Positions 19,696 through 27,193 of a stretch of 64,000 bases of DNA are shown here, one piece after another. Source of the stretch: Actinobacteria bacterium HGW-Actinobacteria-4 (GTDB taxonomy: Bacteria > Actinomycetota > Actinomycetes > Actinomycetales > Demequinaceae); contig PHEW01000002.1 in assembly GCA_002841315.1 (NCBI GenBank), positions 178,887 through 242,886 on the forward strand. Reading direction: 5' to 3'. The position numbers and the translations under genes are program-made. Positions within the stretch are counted from its first letter, which is position 1. Each line of letters begins with the position of its first letter. Below the pieces are notes generated by a model. It had not been told where the DNA came from, searched no databases, and was given only the letters and a program-made list of their open reading frames with translations.

Positions 19696-20673
19696 ATGTC
19701 CTCAGAGAACGCAGTCGAGGCTCACGGCCTCGTCAAGAACTTCAAAGAAACCAAAGCACTGCGCGGGGTCGACTTCGCGGTACCGCGCGGCACAGTCCTA
19801 GGCGTACTTGGGCCCAACGGTGCCGGCAAGACCACAGCAGTGCGCATCCTTGCCACTTTGCTGAGGCCGGATGCTGGCCACGCGATGGTCGCGGGTTTCG
19901 ACGTCGCAAAGCACCCCAGTGAAGTCCGTAAGCGCGTAGGACTTACCGGCCAGTACGCGTCGATTGACGAGGAACTGACAGGGCGCGAGAACCTCATCAT
20001 GATCGGCTCACTGCTCAATATGACCGGGACCAACGCGAAGGCACGCGCGAAGGAACTCCTGGAGTGGTTCGATCTCACCGAGGCCGCTGACCGCATGGCC
20101 AAGACGTACTCCGGAGGCATGCGACGGCGCCTCGACCTCGCCGCCTCGCTGACCGGACACCCGGAGATCGTGTTCCTCGACGAGCCCACCACGGGACTTG
20201 ACCCCGCTAAGCGTGAGGACATGTGGGACGTGGTCCGGGACATCGTGGCGCGCGGCACGTCAGTGTTGCTCACCACCCAGTACCTCGAAGAGGCTGACGC
20301 CCTTGCGGATGACATCGTGGTGATCAACCATGGTGAGGTCATCGCTCACGACACTGCCGAGAACCTCAAACGTGTCGTGGGATCGCAAACGCTCCGCGTG
20401 CGGCCCTCCGACCCTGCCGACGCTGCCGCAGTGTCGGTAATTTTGAGTGAAGTCTCGGCGGGAGCCGCTGTGGACCAGCCCCGCAAGGGCGAGCTCGCGG
20501 TGCCAGTGGTTGGCGACAAAGCACTGACCTCGGTTGTCAAGAAGCTCGCCACGCAGAAGATCTCCGTCACTGAGCTTTCCTTGATGTTGCCCAGTCTTGA
20601 CGAGGTGTTCTTCAACCTCACAGGCGAACGCCAGAAGCCCGAACTCACCCCGGAAGAGGAGCTGTCCGCATGA
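19696..20673 (+). CDS. DrrA-like ABC exporter ATP-binding protein
   Basis: Walker A GPNGAGKTT, signature YSGGMRRRLDLAASL, FLDEPTTGLDP. Confidence 0.9.
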   Translation: MSSENAVEAHGLVKNFKETKALRGVDFAVPRGTVLGVLGPNGAGKTTAVRILATLLRPDAGHAMVAGFDVAKHPSEVRKRVGLTGQYASIDEELTGRENLIMIGSLLNMTGTNAKARAKELLEWFDLTEAADRMAKTYSGGMRRRLDLAASLTGHPEIVFLDEPTTGLDPAKREDMWDVVRDIVARGTSVLLTTQYLEEADALADDIVVINHGEVIAHDTAENLKRVVGSQTLRVRPSDPADAAAVSVILSEVSAGAAVDQPRKGELAVPVVGDKALTSVVKKLATQKISVTELSLMLPSLDEVFFNLTGERQKPELTPEEELSA

Positions 20674-21479
20674 GCGCCACAGCGGTCACTCACGACCTTG
20701 CCGCCGTCAAGCACGGCCCGTTCGACGTCATTCGCCACTCGTGGGTCCTCGCCAAGCGCTCACTCGTCAAGACGTGGCGCACGCCCGAAGGGCTCATTGA
20801 CGTCACGCTTTCGCCCATCATGTTCACCTTGTTGTTCACCTTCATCTTTGGCGGGGCGATTGCCAATAGCCCAGGCCAGTACCTCGTGTTCCTCCTTCCC
20901 GGCATCATCGGGCAGAACATCGCGTTTGCGTCGGTTGGGATCGGCATCCAGCTCAATGCGGACATGGAGAAGGGCATCTTTGACCGCTTCCGGGCTTTGC
21001 CGATCTCGCGCATAGCTCCATTGCTGGGTGCTGCCCTAGGCGACATCGTGCGCTACGTGTTGCTGTTCGGCATCATGCTCGCCACTGGATACGCGCTCGG
21101 TTACCGCATCACGACCACGCCAGTTCATGTGCTTGGGGCGCTGCTGTTGATCATTGTGTTCGCGTTGTCGCTCGCGTGGGCGCCGATGCTTGTAGGCCTG
21201 TTGGCACGCTCGCAGCGCGCGGTTCAGGGCATCGTGTTCATGACGTTGTTCCCGTTGACGTTCGCATCGAATGCGTTTGTCCCCACCGAGACGATGCCCG
21301 CATGGTTAGCCTCGTTCGCGGAGGCCAACCCGCTCTCGCACCTCATCAATGCGATTCGCGCACTCCTGACTGAAACGGGTCCGTGGCAGGGACCGGTCGT
21401 TGCCACGTTGATCTGGAGTGCCGTGTTCGTCGTGATCTTCGCGCCCTTGGCGATCCGCACCTACAACCGAAAGTCGTAG
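20670..21479 (+). CDS. DrrB-like ABC-2 type permease
   Basis: Six-TM ABC-2 permease pattern, ATGA overlap with ATPase gene. Confidence 0.88.
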   Translation: MSATAVTHDLAAVKHGPFDVIRHSWVLAKRSLVKTWRTPEGLIDVTLSPIMFTLLFTFIFGGAIANSPGQYLVFLLPGIIGQNIAFASVGIGIQLNADMEKGIFDRFRALPISRIAPLLGAALGDIVRYVLLFGIMLATGYALGYRITTTPVHVLGALLLIIVFALSLAWAPMLVGLLARSQRAVQGIVFMTLFPLTFASNAFVPTETMPAWLASFAEANPLSHLINAIRALLTETGPWQGPVVATLIWSAVFVVIFAPLAIRTYNRKS

Positions 21480-21537
21480 GCCTCGCCGGTCGCAGGCACA
21501 CTGCAGCGGCACTTCAACCGACTTGGGAGAGGAAGAC

Positions 21538-22311
21538 CTACCGCTGCAGCGAGTCGAGCAGCTCCGTCGCGTACATGTGGGAGGCCGGCAAGGACTCGAT
21601 CCACACTCGCGGAGGCTGACGCATGAGGTTACCGACGCGCATCGCAAGCGCGCGGTCGGAGATGTGATCACGAAGATGCGCGATGCCAGTGCCGAGACTC
21701 TGGCCCCGCTCAACAAGCACGGCGTACAGTCCGTCGCCCATGCGCGCCATCGGGTGGCCTTCGCCGTAGGCGCCCTTGAGGGCCTGGCCGACGGCGGCGT
21801 TGCGTGCCATCCGTTGCCACGGGTCGTTCTCGGCGACAGTCACATCAATCATGACCAACGCGTGTGTGTCGGTGACGGACTTGCCGTGACGTTGCGACGC
21901 CCCGTAGACCTCAGCGAGACGCTGAGTGAGGTACTCGGTGGTACCCAAACCGGACTCGGCGTCGGTCATTGACGGAGCGTTGGGGGCTGATGTCGAGCCT
22001 TCGGTCCAGCCCTCGCACAAAGCCCGGATCGAGCGAATTGGGGCTGACTCGAAGCCTGCGGCGCGGAAGAGAACCGCCATATCGTCGATGGCTTCCGTGA
22101 TGCCGACCCCAGCGGCGGACCGTGCTTGCCCCAAGCGGAATGCGGCGGGGGCGGTATCCAAACGCGCCTCAAGGGCCTCGACCAGCGCCTCGGCGGCTGG
22201 GGTGTACCAGTCTCCTGGCCGCAACCAGACCGTGTCGATACTCGCGGTCTCCCAGGTTCGAAGAAGAGCAGGATCTGTAGTGGCTGTTGGCACGTTTACA
22301 TCGCTCGTCAT
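21538..22311 (-). CDS. Hypothetical protein with degenerate GGDEF-like C-terminal domain
   Basis: ESGLGTTEYLTQRLAEVYGASQRHG...ALVMIDV...PMARMGDGLYAVLVERG aligns by eye with DxLTGLxNR...RxGGDEF but catalytic residues replaced. Confidence 0.5.
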   Translation of the reverse strand: MTSDVNVPTATTDPALLRTWETASIDTVWLRPGDWYTPAAEALVEALEARLDTAPAAFRLGQARSAAGVGITEAIDDMAVLFRAAGFESAPIRSIRALCEGWTEGSTSAPNAPSMTDAESGLGTTEYLTQRLAEVYGASQRHGKSVTDTHALVMIDVTVAENDPWQRMARNAAVGQALKGAYGEGHPMARMGDGLYAVLVERGQSLGTGIAHLRDHISDRALAMRVGNLMRQPPRVWIESLPASHMYATELLDSLQR

Positions 22312-22481
22312 ACGCAATGAGACGCACCGCAAGGTAGGTTATGACGCGAGTACGTCAACGTTTCGCGAAGGGTCTCGCCTCGCAGTGTGACGAATCCGGC
22401 ATCGGCGTCCTTGCGCGCTAGCCGTCAACACGCGACGATAGAGGGACCAACGATCTTGTCCTGGGAAGTGACAGACGACAT

Positions 22482-25457
22482 ATGAGTTCAGATGCCATCT
22501 CGCTGTGGACAGAAACATCCAGCGACCCGGAGCTGATCGCGGGCGTGCGCGCCGGTGACACAGCGGCATTTGGCGTGCTCTATGAGCGCCACGTCGATGC
22601 AGCGCGCAAGGTCGCCGCGATGTACACCAACACGGCCGCAGACATCGATGACGTCGTCTCCGAATCCTTCTCTCGGGTGCTCCGTGCACTGCAGCGAGGT
22701 GACGGTCCGGATCTGGCATTCCGTGCTTACCTGTTCACTATCGTGCGCCGCACGGGCATGGACATCATTAACAAGGGGATCCGCACCAAACCGCGCGATG
22801 ACATGGGCGAATACGAGTCCAACATGGGCTACGGAGCGTCCTCAGATGAGCCTGCCATTGAGGGTTTCGAGCATGGCATGGTCGCCGATGCCTTCAAGTC
22901 ACTTCCCGAACGCTGGCAGGCCGTGCTGTGGTACACCGAGGTGGAGAAGAAGAGCCCTCGCGAGATCGCGCCTTTGTTGGGCCTGAGCGCCAACGGCGTG
23001 GCGGCTCTGTCATATCGCGCACGCGAAGCCCTTCGGCAGGCATACCTCCAGCAACACCTCAACGCTGCAGACACCGTCAGTTGCCTCGAAGCCAACGCTC
23101 AACTGGGAGCCTACGTACGCGGAGGCCTCAATAAGCGAGAGCAGTCTCAGGTAGGCAGCCACGTCGAAACCTGCGAGCGCTGTGCTGCTCTGGTGGCTGA
23201 ACTTGAAGACGTCAACCGCGGGATGCGCGGAATCATCGCACCACTCGTCTTGGGTGTCGCCGGGATGGCAGCGCTCGAGGGCGGGCTTCCGATCGGTGGT
23301 GCCTTTGGTCCCGGAGTGGCAGAGGGTGCCGGGGCCGCCGGTTCGAGCACGGGCGCAGGCGCCGGAACCAGTGTTACTACCGGAGCGAGCGCAGGCGGAT
23401 CCGTCGCCGCTGGTGGCATTGCGACTGGGTCGGCCGCAGCGGGCGGGACCACCGCCGGAGGAGCCACCGTTGCTGGCGCCTCTGCGGCAGGAGGGCTAGG
23501 TGCGGGTGGTCTCGCCACTGGTTCCGGCGCGGCCGCGGGAGGATTCGCTGCCGGCGGATCAGTCGCCGGACTGGTGTCCGGCTTCGCAGGCATTGCGCTA
23601 CCCGCCGTCGCTGTAGTCGCGATCGTCGCCCTCGCGGTCAACGCGGCCGGCGCTCTAGGACTCATTGGCGACAGCGCTGACGCTGGCCAAAGCGATGAGG
23701 TTGCGGCGATTGAAGCAAAGGCCTTTGAATCGGGCAAGAAGGCCGAAGGTCCCACGAACGATCCTGGAGCGGAGCCGGGCCCAGCGCCTGAGCTTCCTGT
23801 CCTTCCTGGTGCTACCCCACCACCGCCACCTTCGCCGGGAGACAACTCCAGCACGCCCGCAACGGGCGCAGGCGGCGGCTCGAACACTGGGGCCGGTAGT
23901 GGAACCGGAACCGGTGGTTCCACCGCGCCCCCCGGTTCAACTACCCCCATTCCCGGTCCCACGACGCCTCCTGTTGACCCGACTGTGCCCCCCACGGACC
24001 CGGATGACACCCCCCCGCCACCACCGCCTACCTTCGCTCTCTTGAGCATCGGCCAGGCACCTCTCGACTATCTCGAGATTCTCAGGAACTCGCCGGTCAT
24101 GAGCATGACTGTGACCAACAAGGGTGACGGCGTCGCCGACGACGTCACTGCTGCCATCACGGTGCCTCAAGGCCTCGAGTTCTCCGCACCCAGCGGTGGC
24201 GGAGCTCCTTTCGCCGTGATCCAGGCTGCTCGAATTGGCGCGTATCTCCAATTCGCCACCACCGGCACCTTCGATGCGGGTGGCTGGACCTGTGAACTGG
24301 AGAACGAGGCGACTGTCGCGGTCTGCTCGCTCCCCGATCTCGCGGCCGGTGCCACGACCACCCTGAGTCTGGGCCTCGATGTGACGACGCAGGGCGCCCT
24401 CGCGGATGACGCGGTGACTCACTTCTCCGTTACCTACGGCGACATCACCGAGTCATACTCCGTGCGCACCGGGCTCCAGGATGTTCAAGAGGAACTTGAC
24501 CTGCGATACGCGGCATCGGGCCAGGTGGCCGCCACTCAGGTTGGCGCACCGCTGATGTCGTGCGACCTCGCCTTGGGCGACTGCAGAAACGTCATGGCCT
24601 TCGCTGGAAGTGCTACTCAGAACTTGTACAACAACAACTACTGGTCGATGATCCCGCTCAATGAGGCTGGCGGCGAGGCCAACTCGGCCACCACCAACCT
24701 CACCTTGCCTGCAGGCGCTCAGGTGCTCTACGCGTCGCTCGAGTGGTCGGCGAACGCAGGCGCCACGGACGTGTTTGACGGTCCGCTCACCACGGCGAGA
24801 ATCAAGGCACCCGGGCAGAGCTCGTACATCGACATCGCCGCTGACGGCCCCGCAGCGCTCTCCACTGATGGCGGCGGATCACGCCAGTACTACCAATCAC
24901 AGGTCGATATCACGGACCTCGTTCAGCAGTTCGGTGCTGGCCAATGGTCGGTGGCGGATATCGCCCTGAGCGCGACACGCCAGGACCCCGACCCCAGCTA
25001 CTACGGCGGCTTCGCGATCACCGTGATCTACTCGCACGCATCGCTTCCCGACTCTCGTGTGGCGCTCTTTGACGGCACCGACTGGGTCAAGACCGGCGAC
25101 AGCACGAGCTTCACCTTCGTCACTGATGCCGCCGCGGACGTCACGGTTGGCTGGGTGGCTTGGGAAGGCGACCGTGGCCTCGCGGGAGATCGAGTGGACA
25201 TCAATGGCGACAACGTGGTGCCGCTGCGCTGGAACCCAGGCGGGAACTGGCCTCAGGCGTCAACTCCCACGGGAGACTCCGGCAATGCCGCGGATTCGAC
25301 CGCCTTTGGCTCCAAGTACGCCAACTCCCTTGGGGTTGACGCGAAGCCGTTCCGCACCGTGACTCTCGCTGCTGGTACCCACGTGCTCACCGCGGGAACC
25401 TCGACCGATCAGTACTTGATCGGTGCGCTCACGGTAACGATCGCCTACAACGACTAG
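22482..25457 (+). CDS. ECF-type sigma-70 factor fused to ZAS/zf-HC2 anti-sigma zinc finger, Gly/Ala-rich linker, TM segment, Pro-rich linker and large predicted extracellular region
   Basis: Sigma-2/sigma-4 sequence (FGVLYERHVDAARKVAAMYTNTAADIDDVVSESFSRVLRAL; LPERWQAVLWYTEVEKKSPREIAPLLGLSANGVAALSYRAREALRQAY), ZAS HVETCERCAAL, TM VSGFAGIALPAVAVVAIVALAVNAAGALGLIG, PTTPPVDPTVPPTDPDDTPPPPPP linker, Ig/DUF11-like beta-rich C-terminus. Confidence 0.88.
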   Translation: MSSDAISLWTETSSDPELIAGVRAGDTAAFGVLYERHVDAARKVAAMYTNTAADIDDVVSESFSRVLRALQRGDGPDLAFRAYLFTIVRRTGMDIINKGIRTKPRDDMGEYESNMGYGASSDEPAIEGFEHGMVADAFKSLPERWQAVLWYTEVEKKSPREIAPLLGLSANGVAALSYRAREALRQAYLQQHLNAADTVSCLEANAQLGAYVRGGLNKREQSQVGSHVETCERCAALVAELEDVNRGMRGIIAPLVLGVAGMAALEGGLPIGGAFGPGVAEGAGAAGSSTGAGAGTSVTTGASAGGSVAAGGIATGSAAAGGTTAGGATVAGASAAGGLGAGGLATGSGAAAGGFAAGGSVAGLVSGFAGIALPAVAVVAIVALAVNAAGALGLIGDSADAGQSDEVAAIEAKAFESGKKAEGPTNDPGAEPGPAPELPVLPGATPPPPPSPGDNSSTPATGAGGGSNTGAGSGTGTGGSTAPPGSTTPIPGPTTPPVDPTVPPTDPDDTPPPPPPTFALLSIGQAPLDYLEILRNSPVMSMTVTNKGDGVADDVTAAITVPQGLEFSAPSGGGAPFAVIQAARIGAYLQFATTGTFDAGGWTCELENEATVAVCSLPDLAAGATTTLSLGLDVTTQGALADDAVTHFSVTYGDITESYSVRTGLQDVQEELDLRYAASGQVAATQVGAPLMSCDLALGDCRNVMAFAGSATQNLYNNNYWSMIPLNEAGGEANSATTNLTLPAGAQVLYASLEWSANAGATDVFDGPLTTARIKAPGQSSYIDIAADGPAALSTDGGGSRQYYQSQVDITDLVQQFGAGQWSVADIALSATRQDPDPSYYGGFAITVIYSHASLPDSRVALFDGTDWVKTGDSTSFTFVTDAAADVTVGWVAWEGDRGLAGDRVDINGDNVVPLRWNPGGNWPQASTPTGDSGNAADSTAFGSKYANSLGVDAKPFRTVTLAAGTHVLTAGTSTDQYLIGALTVTIAYND
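23280..23590 (+). repeat. Low-complexity Gly/Ala/Ser-rich coding tract inside the sigma fusion protein
   Basis: Translation GAGAAGSSTGAGAGTSVTTGASAGGSVAAGGIATGSAAAGGTTAGGATVAGASAAGG... Confidence 0.8.
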
Positions 25458-25530
25458 GCGCGGCGAGCACTGACGGTGAACACCGCGGTGTCGCCCATTG
25501 CCTCACGGTCCGTGCCAGCAGGGGATTGGA

Positions 25531-26151
25531 CTACTCTCGGTTTCCGGCTGGGTCCCAGGGCAGGTCGAGTTGTCGTGCCGTGCGCTCAGCAATCTCGAGT
25601 CCGTGCAACCTGCGCACCACGTGTAGTGCCATGTGAAGTCCCGACGTCAGGCCGCCACTGGTGATGACGGGCCCGTTGTCTACCCACCGCGCTGCGCTCG
25701 ACGCTGAAGCCACGGCTCCTTGCTCCGCCAGAAGTTCGACGTCTTCCCAGTGCGTGGTCGCGGGAAGGCCATCGAGAACGCCAGCGTCGCTCAAAAGGAA
25801 TGCCCCGGTACACACCGACGTCACCAATGTCGATCCCGCCGCCAACGCACGAACAGCCGCCATGATCTGGGCGTCACCTCGAGCGTCATCGAGGGCAATG
25901 AGGCCTGGAATCACCACCACGTCAAGTCGCCCAACATCGGCCACCGGCACTGTTCCGGTGATCGTCATGCCGCCGTAGGCGACGGCGTCTGCTCCGTCAG
26001 GAGAGATCAACACCACGTCGTATATAGGCGGCCCGCCATCTCGCTCAACCAACCGTGACGCGGTCAGGAATACCTCGTAGGGCCCGCCCGCGTCGATCAG
26101 GTCGAACTGATCGAACAGCAAGATGCCTACCCGGGTAGCGCGATCGCTCAC
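25531..26151 (-). CDS. DJ-1/PfpI (class I GATase-like) family protein
   Basis: RVGILLFDQFDLIDAGGPYEVF, LVTSVCTGAFLLSDAGVLDGLPATTHW nucleophile-elbow Cys motif. Confidence 0.85.
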   Translation of the reverse strand: MSDRATRVGILLFDQFDLIDAGGPYEVFLTASRLVERDGGPPIYDVVLISPDGADAVAYGGMTITGTVPVADVGRLDVVVIPGLIALDDARGDAQIMAAVRALAAGSTLVTSVCTGAFLLSDAGVLDGLPATTHWEDVELLAEQGAVASASSAARWVDNGPVITSGGLTSGLHMALHVVRRLHGLEIAERTARQLDLPWDPAGNRE

Positions 26152-26177
26152 GACGCTCCCTCCACTGCGCCGGGGCC

Positions 26178-27164
26178 CTACTTCTTGGTGGCCTGCGCGT
26201 TGACTTCGTATGAGGTGTTCGTTGCCTCGAAGAAGTTCACGAGCTGCAAGGTGTCGTTTGCCGTCGCCATCCACTTCGCGGGGTTGGAGACGTTGTAGTG
26301 AGGATCGAAGCCCAGTTCCTCGAGACGACGGTCCGCCAGGTACTTGACGTACTGGTTGACGTAGTCCGAGTTAAGTCCCAGGATTCCCGTGGGGAGCAGG
26401 TCGCGGTTGTAGTGCTCCTCCATCTCGACAGCGCCGATGATCATCTGGCGGATCTCTTCTGCAAACTCTGGGTCCTGCAGGTCCTCGTTTTCGTCAAGCA
26501 CCGTGAGGATGAGGTTGATGCCGAACTGAAGGTGCAGCGACTCGTCGCGAATCACCCAGTCCATGAGCGACCCGAAGTTGCGTAGTAGGTTGCGCTGGCG
26601 GAAACTCAAGGCGACCATGAAGCCGCTGTAGAACCAGATGCCCTCAAGGATGATGTTGTAGGCGACCAGGTTGCGGACAAAGTCCTTCTTGCCCTCGGTG
26701 GTCTTGATATCAAGGGTCTCTTCCGTCATTCGCTTGATGAATCTGACCTCGAACTCCTCTTTCGCTGCCATCGACGGCACGTCGACGTGGGAGTTGTAGG
26801 CGGCCTCACGGTCCAGCGGGAAGGTCTCCAGCACGTACTCGAAGGACATGCAGTGGTTGGCTTCTTCCCACATCTGCTTTGCCAAGTAGAGGTGGCATTC
26901 TGGAGCGTTGATGTAGGGGTAGACACCGAACGCGAGCGCCTTGTTGACCAGCAACTCGTTGGGGTTGAAGTAGGACATCAAGAAGGTGATGGCGTGCTTT
27001 TCTTCGTCCGTCATCTTCTTGAAGTCGGCGAGGTCCTCGCCTAACTGGATCTCGTTGGGGAACCAGGTGTTGGCAACGGCCTGGTCGTAAAGTTCCATTG
27101 CCCACGGGTAGGTCACGGGCTTGAGAAGCAGTCCGTCTTGAATTCCGGTGCCAAGAATGGCCAT
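26178..27164 (-). CDS. nrdB: Class I ribonucleotide reductase beta subunit
   Basis: MAILGTGIQDGLLLKPVTYPWAMELYDQAVANTWFPNEIQL; diiron ligand motifs EANHCMSFEYV and DESLHLQFG. Confidence 0.94.
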   Translation of the reverse strand: MAILGTGIQDGLLLKPVTYPWAMELYDQAVANTWFPNEIQLGEDLADFKKMTDEEKHAITFLMSYFNPNELLVNKALAFGVYPYINAPECHLYLAKQMWEEANHCMSFEYVLETFPLDREAAYNSHVDVPSMAAKEEFEVRFIKRMTEETLDIKTTEGKKDFVRNLVAYNIILEGIWFYSGFMVALSFRQRNLLRNFGSLMDWVIRDESLHLQFGINLILTVLDENEDLQDPEFAEEIRQMIIGAVEMEEHYNRDLLPTGILGLNSDYVNQYVKYLADRRLEELGFDPHYNVSNPAKWMATANDTLQLVNFFEATNTSYEVNAQATKK

Positions 27165-27193
27165 GTCGATCTCCTTCTAACCTTGGGTGCCAA

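Noticed and set aside
23147-24049. 300-aa minus-strand Pro/Ala-rich ORF
   Set aside because: Mirror of the Gly/Ala/Pro low-complexity section of the sigma fusion gene.
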